From RGIG3009 sp045601465 (GTDB lineage Bacteria > Bacillota > Clostridia > Oscillospirales > Acutalibacteraceae), in NCBI GenBank assembly GCA_045601465.1, contig JAZRZU010000138.1, positions 1 to 32,642 of the forward strand: 32,642 bases of DNA. Reading direction: 5' to 3'. Below are positions 23,584 through 32,334 of this stretch, piece by piece. Within the stretch, counting starts at the first letter, position 1. Each line of letters opens with the position of its first letter. Made by a program: the position numbers and the translations under genes. A model generated the notes under the pieces. The model saw only the letters and a program-made list of their open reading frames with translations, was not told the origin of the DNA and searched no databases.

Positions 23584-24570
23584 TCACCCCTGATACATCT
23601 GTGCTTGAATGGAATCGATCAGCAACGCAACGTCTTTAAACACCTTGTCCGCCGTTGCATCCGCTTTCATGGTTGACAAGATGGTCAGAACGTACGGATT
23701 GGGACTGTAAACAATCGCCGCATCGTGGTAGGCTCGGCCCGCCGCATATCCCAAATCCTGTTGACCATATTTGTGAGCAAGCGTATACGTCTTCCCTAAC
23801 GCATCAGCCAGCATTCCATCAACCGTCGTGGTAGTCAACCATTCTTTCAACAATTTTTGACGTTCGTCGGTTCCCTCGATGTAGTTCGCAATATCCTCAA
23901 AATACAAGCCGGCATCCCGAGCAGACAAATATCCGAAACGAGGCTTTGAAAATTGCAACACTAAGTTGCGGTCAGCATTGGCTCGAACCCCCAGCCCCTT
24001 TGCGTATGCATTGAAACCGTTAAATCCGAACTCTTTATTCAGCACGTAATACGCCGTATTGTCACTATACCGAACGGCATATTCCATCAATTCCTTTACC
24101 GTAAACTCGGTCCCTTCGGGATACTTATCAATATAGCTGTACCCCTGCTTGTTGGAACTTTTGAGTTTTTTAGTCAGATCTGCACCGGATTCCAACAAAT
24201 GCTTCACATACGGCGCCTTGATCACGCTGGCGGTTTGATAAATTTCATCCGCCCGGAACTCGATACTGTACCCGGTCTTTAAATCCTTATAATATACAGA
24301 AATTTCATTTTTATGGTCCCGACATACAGCAGACAAACGGGATAAAAGTTCCGGATCAAACGCTTTTCCGTCCGGAGCGTTGGTCAACAAGCCGGAGCTC
24401 GCCTGCGCTTTCTGCGTGGTGGTCGGTGTACGTGTCGTCGTGGTCGTCGGTACAGTCGTGGTCGTGGTGGCCGTTGTATCGGTATCCCCCTTATCCGTTC
24501 CGCCGCAAGCCGTACACACCAGTGCTATACATAACAACAGCCCAACAAATCGCCCACTGTTTTTTCTCAT
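23584..24570 (-). CDS. Beta-lactamase-fold lipoprotein (serine hydrolase, probably not a classic beta-lactamase)
   Basis: This 328-residue protein has a lipoprotein signal peptide (LLLCIALVCTAC, lipidated Cys22 likely), a Thr-rich flexible linker (about 30-55) and a class A beta-lactamase / DD-peptidase-like domain. The serine motif SVIK (Ser115-Lys118) and SDN (169-171) are present. The third motif, usually KTG, reads KYG (267-269), and I see no Glu166-type omega-loop motif. It therefore resembles the penicillin-recognising fold but probably has another or weak activity, such as a peptidoglycan-related hydrolase or a binding protein. It lies 4 bp before proB and is the first gene of the proline operon. 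The ribosome site (AAAGGCGG) is weak. Confidence 0.8.
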   Translation of the reverse strand: MRKNSGRFVGLLLCIALVCTACGGTDKGDTDTTATTTTTVPTTTTTRTPTTTQKAQASSGLLTNAPDGKAFDPELLSRLSAVCRDHKNEISVYYKDLKTGYSIEFRADEIYQTASVIKAPYVKHLLESGADLTKKLKSSNKQGYSYIDKYPEGTEFTVKELMEYAVRYSDNTAYYVLNKEFGFNGFNAYAKGLGVRANADRNLVLQFSKPRFGYLSARDAGLYFEDIANYIEGTDERQKLLKEWLTTTTVDGMLADALGKTYTLAHKYGQQDLGYAAGRAYHDAAIVYSPNPYVLTILSTMKADATADKVFKDVALLIDSIQAQMYQG

Positions 24571-24701
24571 TCCAAGCGCCGCCTTTCTAAACTTTCAACA
24601 ACCCATCCACGTGTTTCACGCCTCTTTTTTCGGTCAACCTGTCGACATCCAACCGAAAAAATTGTCTTTTTTTGAAAAAAGTGAAAAAAATATAAAAAAA
24701 C

Positions 24702-24735
24702 CTGCCATTTTTCAAATAGGCATTGACAATGGCAG
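24702..24735. promoter_or_regulatory. Inverted repeat across the rpoB -35 box (possible operator)
   Basis: CTGCCATT (24702-24709) and AATGGCAG (24728-24735) are perfect 8-bp arms separated by 18 bp. The right arm overlaps the end of the -35 box and the spacer. This is the geometry of an operator for a dimeric regulator bound on one helix face, but no regulator is known. Confidence 0.4.
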
Positions 24736-24751
24736 CGAAATCCTGTATTAT
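24723..24751 (+). promoter_or_regulatory. Promoter of rpoB-rpoC
   Basis: Consensus -35 TTGACA (24723-24728), 17-bp spacer, -10 TATTAT (24746-24751). The predicted start is near 24758, leaving a leader of about 170 nt. Confidence 0.85.
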
Positions 24752-24773
24752 AGTATACTGCACTATCATAGGG

Positions 24774-24865
24774 AAGTATGCGAATACCAGGTACAGTGTA
24801 CCACAAGCGGAGAGGAAATGCAAGATTTTTTTCAAAAATTCTGCCGCCTCCCAATTTGCATACTT
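24774..24865 (+). promoter_or_regulatory. Structured 5' leader of rpoB (candidate regulatory RNA)
   Basis: AAGTATGCGAAT (24774-24785) and ATTTGCATACTT (24854-24865) pair over 12 bp with one G-U pair, closing a domain. Inside lie a hairpin GGTAC/GTACC (24790-24802) and a longer arm with GCGG (24807-24810) pairing with CCGC (24844-24847) and an A/U-rich inner stem (24823-24842). Together they would form a three-way junction. A further hairpin TCGCC/GGCGA follows (24878-24896). I recognise no known riboswitch or ribosomal-protein leader; no terminator-like stem with a U tract is present, so control at translation or stability would be more likely than attenuation. Confidence 0.5.
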
Positions 24866-24928
24866 GACACCGAATTGTCGCCTTTTTGGGCGGCGAGGCA
24901 AACTATAAAACAGGAGTGATGGAAGCCG

Positions 24929-27900
24929 ATGGTTAATATCAAACCGGTCCAACTTGGCAAGACAACCCGTATGAGCTTTTCGAAGATCAATGAAGTGTTG
25001 GATATGCCGAATCTTATCGAGATTCAAAAGAACTCGTACCAGTGGTTTCTGGAAGAAGGTCTGAAAGACGTCTTTAACGACACCACCACCATCACCGATT
25101 ACGCCGGCAATCTTTCGTTGGAGTTTTTGGACTACCGACTGGATGAGACACCGAAATATACCGTGGAGGAGTGCAAGGAACGTGACGTTACCTATGCTGC
25201 TCCCTTGCGTGTGCGCGCACGTCTTATCAATAAAGAAACCGGAGAAATCAAGGAATCTGAAGTATTCATGGGTGATTTCCCTCTCATGACCGAGAGCGGA
25301 ACCTTTGTCATCAACGGTGCAGAACGTGTTATTGTATCGCAGTTGGTACGTTCTCCCGGCGTTTACTACGGCATGACCTATGACAGCACCGGCAAAAAAC
25401 TGTTCACTTCGACCGTCATCCCCAATCGTGGTGCTTGGTTGGAGTATGAGACAGACTCTTCCGATGTGTTTTACGTGCGTATCGATAAGAATCGCAAACT
25501 GCCCGTCACTGTCTTTGCGCGTGCATTGGGCTTGGGATCGGATGCCGAGTTGTTGGATTTCTTCGGTGAGGATGCACGTATTCTCGCCACTATGGAGAAA
25601 GATATTACCAAAAATACCGAGGAAGCGTTACTGGAGGTATACCGTAAGCTTCGTCCGGGTGAACCGTTAACATTGGAGAACTCGCAACAGCATTTGGAAA
25701 ACTTGTTCTTCGATCCTCGGCGGTATGACCTGTCTCGTGTAGGCCGTTATAAATACAATAAGAAGCTTGGCATTTCCAATCGTTTGTCTGGATGCCGTTT
25801 GAGCCGCCCCATCGTAAACCCGGTAACCGGTGAAGTGATGGCAGAGACCGGTGAAGTCATCCGTCGAGACCGTGCAATGGAAATTGAAAATGCCGGTGTT
25901 TGCGTCGCTTACGTCACCGTTGACGAACACGGCGAACAACATGAGGTTAAAATCATCTCCAACGGCATGGTCGACCTGTCCTTATTTGTCAGCGAGACGG
26001 TATACGAAACCGTCAAGAAAACGCTCAACGAGCGTGTCCGCTTCTCTGTATTGCAAGAAATTCTGGACAGCGCTGATAACGATGAAGCATTGACCGAGGC
26101 TTTGCTCGCTCGTGCAGCCGAATTAATTCCCAACCACATTATCGTGGACGATATTTTAGCCTCTATCAACTATGTTAACTGCTTGGGCCATGATATCGGT
26201 ACCACAGATGATATTGACCATTTAGGTAACCGTCGTGTGCGTTCGGTCGGCGAACTGTTGCAGAACCAGTTCCGCATCGGCTTCTCCCGCATGGAGCGTG
26301 TGATTCGTGAGCGTATGAGCCTGCAAGCACAGGATCTGGATACCATCACCCCGCAAGCACTTATCAATATTCGTCCGGTCGTGGCGGCGATCAAGGAGTT
26401 CTTCGGCTCCTCCCCGCTGTCCCAGTTCATGGATCAGAACAACCCCCTCGCCGAACTGACACACAAACGTCGTCTGTCTGCGCTCGGCCCCGGCGGTTTG
26501 TCCCGTGATCGTGCCGGATTTGAAGTGCGTGACGTTCATTACAGCCATTATGGCCGTATGTGCCCGATTGAAACGCCGGAAGGTCCCAACATCGGTTTGA
26601 TCTCGTATTTGGCCACTTTCGCTCGTATCAACGAATACGGCTTTGTTGAAGCGCCGTTCCGCCGTGTGGACAAAGAAACCGGCATCGTCACCAATGAAGT
26701 AGTGTATATGCCTGCGGATATGGAAGACGATTACATCGTTGCCCAGGCGAACGAGCCGTTGGATGAACAAGGCCGTTTCGTTCGCAACCGTGTAAACGCT
26801 CGTCTGCGCAGCGAATTTGTGGAAATTGAAAGCGACAAAATCGACTACATGGACGTTTCGCCCAAAATGGTCGTTTCGGTTGCTACCGCCATGATCCCGT
26901 TCTTGGAAAACGACGACGCCAACCGTGCATTGATGGGTTCCAACATGCAACGTCAGGCTGTGCCGCTTCTCAAAACGGAATCGCCCATTGTCGGTACCGG
27001 TATGGAATATAAAGCCGGTGTCGACTCCGGTGTTTGTGTACTGGCAAAAGCCGCCGGTACCGTCACCGACGTATCCGCTGACCGTGTATTGGTTCAGCGT
27101 GATGACAACGGTTCTATTGACACCTATCAACTGGTCAAATTCTCTCGTTCCAACCAGGGTACATGTATCAACCAACGCCCTGTGGTGGAACCGGGTCAGC
27201 ATTTGAATGAACAAGACGTCATTGCCGACGGTCCCGCTACCTGTAACGGTGAGATCGCACTTGGTAAGAATGCGCTCATCGGCTTTATGACGTGGGAAGG
27301 CTACAACTACGAAGACGCTGTTCTCATTAATGAAAAGGTCGTGCGTGAGGACGTCTTTACCTCCATTCACGTGGAAGAATACGAAATCGAATCCCGCGAC
27401 ACCAAGCTTGGGCCGGAAGAGATCACCCGTGACATCCCGAACGTGGGCGACGATGCCTTAAAAGATCTGGATGAGCGTGGCATCATCCGTATCGGCGCCG
27501 AAGTTCGTTCCGGTGACATTTTGGTTGGTAAGGTTACCCCGAAGGGCGAAACCGAGCTGACTGCGGAAGAACGCTTACTGCGTGCTATCTTTGGTGAAAA
27601 AGCACGTGAAGTCCGTGATACCTCCTTGCGTGTGCCGCACGGTGAATACGGTATCATTGTAGACGTTAAGGTGTTCACCCGTGAAAACTGTGACGAGCTC
27701 AGCCCCGGCGTCAACATGGTCGTGCGTTGCTACATTGCACAGAAACGCAAGATCAGCGTTGGTGATAAGATGGCGGGCCGTCACGGTAACAAAGGTGTTG
27801 TTTCCCGCATTCTCCCCAGCGAGGATATGCCGTTCCTGCCGGATGGCACACCGCTGGATATCGTGCTCAACCCGCTCGGTGTTCCGTCTCGTATGAACAT

Positions 27901-28666
27901 CGGTCAGGTATTGGAAGTACACCTTGGCTACGCTGCTGCTGCACTTGGCTTCAAGGTGATGACACCGGTCTTTGACGGTGCGCACGAAGGCGATATCTGT
28001 GAGCTTTTGGAACAAGCCGGCAAAAATCCGAACGGTAAAACCATCCTGTACGATGGCCGTACCGGTGAACAATTTGACAATCCGGTTACCGTCGGTTATA
28101 TGTACTATCTCAAACTGCATCACCTGGTTGATGATAAGATCCATGCCCGTTCCACCGGTCCGTACTCGCTGGTCACGCAGCAACCGCTCGGCGGTAAAGC
28201 CCAATTCGGCGGCCAGCGTTTCGGTGAAATGGAAGTGTGGGCGCTGGAAGCTTACGGCGCAGCCTATACTTTGCAAGAAATTTTGACGGTTAAGTCCGAT
28301 GACGTCGTAGGCCGTGTCAAGACCTATGAAGCCATTGTCAAAGGTCAAAACATTCCGCAATCCGGTGTTCCGGAATCCTTCAAGGTGTTGGTCAAAGAAC
28401 TGCAATCGCTCGGCTTAGACATCAAAGTATTAGACGAGGATCAGCAGGAAATCGACCTGAAACAAACCTTTGAAGATGATGACGATGCTTTGAACATGGG
28501 TGTTGCCGACCCGGATTATAAGCCGGAGGAAGGCGATATACCGGACGGAGACCCGACGGAAGAGGATATCGTAGATGAGGACACATTCAGCACCGTGGCT
28601 GTTGAAAACGAATTTGACGGTTTTGACGTGCTTGGCTGGGATGAATTTAAAGAAGGGGGCAAATAA
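24929..28666 (+). CDS. rpoB: DNA-directed RNA polymerase subunit beta
   Basis: RpoB is the second-largest RNA polymerase subunit. The 1245-residue protein begins MVNIKPVQLGKTTRMSFSKI as in other Clostridia. The rifampicin pocket (about 497-521) reads SQFMDQNNPLAELTHKRRLSALGPGG; Asp502, His512, Arg515 and Ser517 match the E. coli positions D516, H526, R529 and S531, so the target looks rifampicin-sensitive. The conserved CPIETPEGPNIGLI, KMAGRHGNKGVVS and C-terminal EMEVWALEAYGAAYTLQEILTVKSDD are present. The C-terminal tail is acidic. AGGAG lies 12 nt before the ATG, unusually far. rplJ-rplL, the usual upstream partners, are absent. Confidence 0.98.
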   Translation: MVNIKPVQLGKTTRMSFSKINEVLDMPNLIEIQKNSYQWFLEEGLKDVFNDTTTITDYAGNLSLEFLDYRLDETPKYTVEECKERDVTYAAPLRVRARLINKETGEIKESEVFMGDFPLMTESGTFVINGAERVIVSQLVRSPGVYYGMTYDSTGKKLFTSTVIPNRGAWLEYETDSSDVFYVRIDKNRKLPVTVFARALGLGSDAELLDFFGEDARILATMEKDITKNTEEALLEVYRKLRPGEPLTLENSQQHLENLFFDPRRYDLSRVGRYKYNKKLGISNRLSGCRLSRPIVNPVTGEVMAETGEVIRRDRAMEIENAGVCVAYVTVDEHGEQHEVKIISNGMVDLSLFVSETVYETVKKTLNERVRFSVLQEILDSADNDEALTEALLARAAELIPNHIIVDDILASINYVNCLGHDIGTTDDIDHLGNRRVRSVGELLQNQFRIGFSRMERVIRERMSLQAQDLDTITPQALINIRPVVAAIKEFFGSSPLSQFMDQNNPLAELTHKRRLSALGPGGLSRDRAGFEVRDVHYSHYGRMCPIETPEGPNIGLISYLATFARINEYGFVEAPFRRVDKETGIVTNEVVYMPADMEDDYIVAQANEPLDEQGRFVRNRVNARLRSEFVEIESDKIDYMDVSPKMVVSVATAMIPFLENDDANRALMGSNMQRQAVPLLKTESPIVGTGMEYKAGVDSGVCVLAKAAGTVTDVSADRVLVQRDDNGSIDTYQLVKFSRSNQGTCINQRPVVEPGQHLNEQDVIADGPATCNGEIALGKNALIGFMTWEGYNYEDAVLINEKVVREDVFTSIHVEEYEIESRDTKLGPEEITRDIPNVGDDALKDLDERGIIRIGAEVRSGDILVGKVTPKGETELTAEERLLRAIFGEKAREVRDTSLRVPHGEYGIIVDVKVFTRENCDELSPGVNMVVRCYIAQKRKISVGDKMAGRHGNKGVVSRILPSEDMPFLPDGTPLDIVLNPLGVPSRMNIGQVLEVHLGYAAAALGFKVMTPVFDGAHEGDICELLEQAGKNPNGKTILYDGRTGEQFDNPVTVGYMYYLKLHHLVDDKIHARSTGPYSLVTQQPLGGKAQFGGQRFGEMEVWALEAYGAAYTLQEILTVKSDDVVGRVKTYEAIVKGQNIPQSGVPESFKVLVKELQSLGLDIKVLDEDQQEIDLKQTFEDDDDALNMGVADPDYKPEEGDIPDGDPTEEDIVDEDTFSTVAVENEFDGFDVLGWDEFKEGGK

Positions 28667-28668
28667 TC

Positions 28669-31600
28669 ATGGCTGAATTCAACGTTTTTGATTCGATTAA
28701 AATCGGTCTTGCTTCCCCCGACCAAATCCGTAGCTGGTCCTACGGTGAGGTAAAAAAACCCGAAACCATTAACTATCGCACCTTAAAGCCGGAACGTGAC
28801 GGCTTGTTCTGCGAGCGTATTTTCGGGCCTACTAAGGATTGGGAATGCCATTGCGGCAAATATAAACGTATCCGCTTTAAGGGAAAAATCTGTGACCGCT
28901 GCGGTGTTGAAGTAACCCGTGCAAAGGTACGTCGTGAGCGTATGGGACATATCGAACTTGCGGCACCCGTATCGCACATTTGGTACTTTAAGGGTATCCC
29001 CTCCCGCATTGGTCTGTTGCTGGACGTTTCTCCTCGTTTGTTAGAGCAGGTTTTATACTTTGCTTCGTACATCGTAGTAGAACCCGGTCCTACCCCCTTG
29101 CAAGCAAAACAGGTATTAAGTGAAAAAGATTACCGTGATATGCGGGAGAAGTATGAAGACGAATTTGATGCCGGTATGGGCGCCGAATACGTCAAGAAAC
29201 TGCTTGCCGCTATCGACTTGGAAGCACTGTCCAACGAACTCAAAGAAGAGCTCAGCGGTGCAGCCGGGCAAAAACGTGCCCGCTTGCTGAAACGGTTAGA
29301 GGTCGTTGAATCCTTCCGTTTGTCGGGCAACCGTCCTGAATGGATGATCTTGGACGTTATCCCGGTCATTCCGCCGGATATCCGTCCGATGGTTCAATTA
29401 GACGGCGGCCGTTTTGCCACCTCTGACTTGAACGACCTTTACCGCCGTGTCATCAACCGTAACAATCGTTTAAAACGGTTGTTGGAGTTGGGCGCACCCG
29501 ATATCATCGTGCGCAATGAAAAACGCATGTTGCAAGAAGCAGTGGATGCACTCATTGATAATGGCCGTCGTGGTCGTCCGGTCACCGGTCCGAACAATCG
29601 CTCACTCAAATCTCTGTCGGATATGCTCAAAGGTAAACAAGGTCGTTTCCGTCAGAACCTGCTCGGTAAACGTGTTGACTACTCGGGCCGTTCGGTTATC
29701 GTTGTCGGTCCGGAACTCAAAATGTATCAATGCGGTCTGCCGAAAGAGATGGCGCTTGAACTGTTTAAACCGTTTGTTATGAAACGTTTGGTAGAAACCG
29801 GTGCTGCCGGCAATATCAAAACGGCTCGTAAAATGGTAGACCGTGTTCGTCCCGAAGTCTGGGATGCTTTGGAAATCGTTATCAAAGACCATCCGGTCAT
29901 GCTCAACCGTGCTCCAACACTTCACCGCTTGGGTATCCAAGCATTTGAACCGGTATTGGTTGAGGGCCGTGCGATTAAACTGCACCCGTTGGTATGTACC
30001 GCCTTTAACGCCGACTTCGACGGTGACCAAATGGCTGTTCACGTACCGCTGTCCGCAGAAGCACAAGCAGAAGCCCGCTTCCTCATGTTAGCAGCCGGCA
30101 ACCTGTTAAAACCGTCTGATGGACGTCCGGTTGCGGTTCCCACCCAGGATATGGTTCTTGGTTCCTATTACCTGACCATCGAAAAACCGGGTGAACTCGG
30201 CGAAGGTAAGGTTTTCCGTGACGAAAACGAAGCTTTGATGGCATATGCGGATAAAGCTGTCGGTCTGCACGCAAAGATCCGTGTGCGCCGTACGCTGACC
30301 ATCGATGGTGTTGCACAGTCCCGCTTAGTAGAAACAACGGTTGGCCGTATCATCTTTAACCAGCCCATCCCGCAAGACCTCGGTTTGACAGAGCGTAAAA
30401 CAACCGACGATATGTTCCTCTACGAGGTCAACTACAAGGTCGGTAAAAAGCAGCTCTCTCAAATCATTGAGAAATGTATCAAAGTACACGGCCCTGCCCG
30501 TACTTCGGAAGTACTGGACGCTATTAAAGCCCAAGGTTACAAATACTCCACCCGTGGCGCTTTAACTGTCGCTGTTGTGGATGCCTCGATCCCGCCGGAG
30601 AAAAAGCAACTCATCGCCGATGCTGAAAAAACGGTGGATCAAGTCACCGATCTGTATAATCAGGGTCTCCTTTCGGATGAAGAACGGTATCAGATGGTTA
30701 TCAAAACCTGGAACGATACCACCGATAAGGTTACCAAAGCCCTGAATAACAACATGGATCCGTTTAACCCCATCTTTATGATGTCGGATTCCGGCGCTCG
30801 TGGTTCTATCAGCCAGATCCGTCAGCTCGCCGGTATGCGTGGTTTGATTGCTAACACCTCGGGTCGTACCATCGAAGTTCCGATTCGTGCCAACTATCGT
30901 GAAGGCCTGAATATTTTGGAATACTTTATCTCGTCCCGTGGTGCTCGTAAGGGCTTGGCAGATACGGCTTTGCGTACTGCTGACTCCGGTTATCTGACCC
31001 GCCGTCTGGTGGACGTTTCGCAGGAAGTTATCATTCGTGAAGAAGACTGCGGCACGCACGAGGGTATCGAAGTCTACGATATCAAAGACGGAAAAGAAAT
31101 GATCGAGCCGTTGACCGAGCGTTTGGTCGGTCGTTTCCTCGCCGACGACTTTGTAGATGAAAAGACCGGCGAAGTGATCATCAGCCGTAACCATATGATG
31201 ACCGACGCTGACGCTAAAATGCTGGTCAATGACTACGGTGTTGAACGTATTAAAATTCGTTCGGTACTCACCTGCCAAGCCAAACACGGTGTGTGTGCGA
31301 AGTGCTACGGCTCTAACTTGGCTACGGTTGATCCCGTTACTGTGGGCGAAGCCGTTGGTATCATTGCCGCCCAATCCATCGGTGAACCGGGTACTCAGCT
31401 GACCATGCGTACGTTCCACACCGGTGGTGTTGCCTCTGCTGAGGATATTACACAGGGTCTTCCCCGTGTTGAGGAATTATTTGAGGGCCGTAAACCGAAA
31501 TCGCTGGCTATTATCTCCGAGATCGACGGTGTTGTCCGTTTGGGAGAAGAAAAGAAAAAGCGTGTGGTATACGTTACTTCGGAAGATCCCGAGAACCCCG

Positions 31601-32283
31601 ACGAGCGCAGCTTCCCCATTTCGTTTGGTTCCCGTATCCGTGTGAAAGACGGCGACCGTGTCAAGAAAGGTGATCGTCTGACCGAAGGTTCCATCAACCC
31701 GCACGATGTTTTGGCTATCAGCGGCGCCGAGGCGGTGCAGAACTACCTCATCCAAGAGGTACAACGTACGTATCGTATGCAAGGTGTTGATATCAACGAT
31801 AAACACGTTGAAGTCATTGTCCGTCAAATGATGCGCAAGGTCAAGGTAGACGATGCAGGCGATACCTATCTGCTGGCAGGTGCTACCATCGACCGTAGCC
31901 AATTTGATGCGGAAAATGCCGATGTTCGCCGCCGTATCGCCGCCGGTGAAATCCATCTGAAAGAAGCAACCTGTTCGCCGGTATTGCTTGGTATTACCAA
32001 AGCTTCGCTGGCAACCGATTCCTTCTTATCTGCCGCTTCCTTCCAGGAAACCACTCGTGTGTTGACCGATGCTGCTATTAAAGGTAAGGTTGATCCGTTG
32101 CTTGGCCTGAAAGAGAACGTTATCATCGGTAAGTTAATTCCTGCCGGTACCGGCATGCCGGTTTATAACAAGGTTGACGTTGTGAACACCCATGCTTCCA
32201 GCGATGACCCTTATGTCACCGCCCTGCGTAGTATGTTGGAAGAAAGCGATGCCACCGAATCGGCTGAACTTGTCCAAGAATAA
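28669..32283 (+). CDS. rpoC: DNA-directed RNA polymerase subunit beta'
   Basis: RpoC is the largest subunit and carries the active site. The 1204-residue protein has the N-terminal zinc site (Cys60, Cys62, Cys75, Cys78), the Mg-binding NADFDGDQ (Asp449, Asp451, Asp453), the bridge helix and trigger loop regions, and the second zinc site (Cys794, Cys869, Cys876, Cys879, in CQAKHGVCAKC). No large lineage-specific insertion is apparent. It begins 2 bp after the rpoB stop, with a G-rich ribosome site inside rpoB, so the pair is tightly coupled. A strong hairpin follows rather than the rpsL-rpsG-fusA cluster seen in many bacteria. Confidence 0.98.
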   Translation: MAEFNVFDSIKIGLASPDQIRSWSYGEVKKPETINYRTLKPERDGLFCERIFGPTKDWECHCGKYKRIRFKGKICDRCGVEVTRAKVRRERMGHIELAAPVSHIWYFKGIPSRIGLLLDVSPRLLEQVLYFASYIVVEPGPTPLQAKQVLSEKDYRDMREKYEDEFDAGMGAEYVKKLLAAIDLEALSNELKEELSGAAGQKRARLLKRLEVVESFRLSGNRPEWMILDVIPVIPPDIRPMVQLDGGRFATSDLNDLYRRVINRNNRLKRLLELGAPDIIVRNEKRMLQEAVDALIDNGRRGRPVTGPNNRSLKSLSDMLKGKQGRFRQNLLGKRVDYSGRSVIVVGPELKMYQCGLPKEMALELFKPFVMKRLVETGAAGNIKTARKMVDRVRPEVWDALEIVIKDHPVMLNRAPTLHRLGIQAFEPVLVEGRAIKLHPLVCTAFNADFDGDQMAVHVPLSAEAQAEARFLMLAAGNLLKPSDGRPVAVPTQDMVLGSYYLTIEKPGELGEGKVFRDENEALMAYADKAVGLHAKIRVRRTLTIDGVAQSRLVETTVGRIIFNQPIPQDLGLTERKTTDDMFLYEVNYKVGKKQLSQIIEKCIKVHGPARTSEVLDAIKAQGYKYSTRGALTVAVVDASIPPEKKQLIADAEKTVDQVTDLYNQGLLSDEERYQMVIKTWNDTTDKVTKALNNNMDPFNPIFMMSDSGARGSISQIRQLAGMRGLIANTSGRTIEVPIRANYREGLNILEYFISSRGARKGLADTALRTADSGYLTRRLVDVSQEVIIREEDCGTHEGIEVYDIKDGKEMIEPLTERLVGRFLADDFVDEKTGEVIISRNHMMTDADAKMLVNDYGVERIKIRSVLTCQAKHGVCAKCYGSNLATVDPVTVGEAVGIIAAQSIGEPGTQLTMRTFHTGGVASAEDITQGLPRVEELFEGRKPKSLAIISEIDGVVRLGEEKKKRVVYVTSEDPENPDERSFPISFGSRIRVKDGDRVKKGDRLTEGSINPHDVLAISGAEAVQNYLIQEVQRTYRMQGVDINDKHVEVIVRQMMRKVKVDDAGDTYLLAGATIDRSQFDAENADVRRRIAAGEIHLKEATCSPVLLGITKASLATDSFLSAASFQETTRVLTDAAIKGKVDPLLGLKENVIIGKLIPAGTGMPVYNKVDVVNTHASSDDPYVTALRSMLEESDATESAELVQE

Positions 32284-32300
32284 TCACACTCCTTAAAAAA

Positions 32301-32334
32301 GCAGCGGATGTGCTTTATAAAGCACATCCGCTGC
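32301..32334. terminator. Bidirectional terminator after rpoC
   Basis: A perfect palindrome of 34 bp (about 15-bp stem, 4-nt loop). In the minus direction six T follow, an ideal terminator; in the plus direction the tail CTTGATTTTGTC is weaker. It ends rpoBC and probably also a minus-strand transcript arriving from the right. Confidence 0.85.

Larger units (their letters stand above)
24571..24928. other. Divergent control region between the lipoprotein-proBAC operon and rpoB
   Basis: This 358-bp gap holds the rpoB promoter, an inverted repeat across it, and the roughly 170-nt rpoB leader. On the minus strand the 150 bp before the lipoprotein gene are very A/T-rich; TTGAAA at 24710-24715 has only poor -10 matches, so that promoter is not assigned. 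No gene was seen. Confidence 0.7.

Noticed and set aside
23584..24570. Antibiotic-resistance beta-lactamase call
   Set aside because: The KTG motif is changed and no Glu166 loop motif was found, so resistance cannot be claimed.
24380..24919. A 179-codon plus-strand frame ending before rpoB
   Set aside because: It begins opposite the lipoprotein's Thr-rich linker and crosses the rpoB promoter and leader; no ribosome site.
26222..28405. Long minus-strand frames opposite rpoB (382 and 276 codons)
   Set aside because: Antisense shadows of the third-position bias in rpoB; composition is unlike the other proteins here and no promoter or ribosome site was seen.
30562..31419. A 285-codon minus-strand frame opposite rpoC
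   Set aside because: Same reason: antisense shadow of a highly conserved gene.
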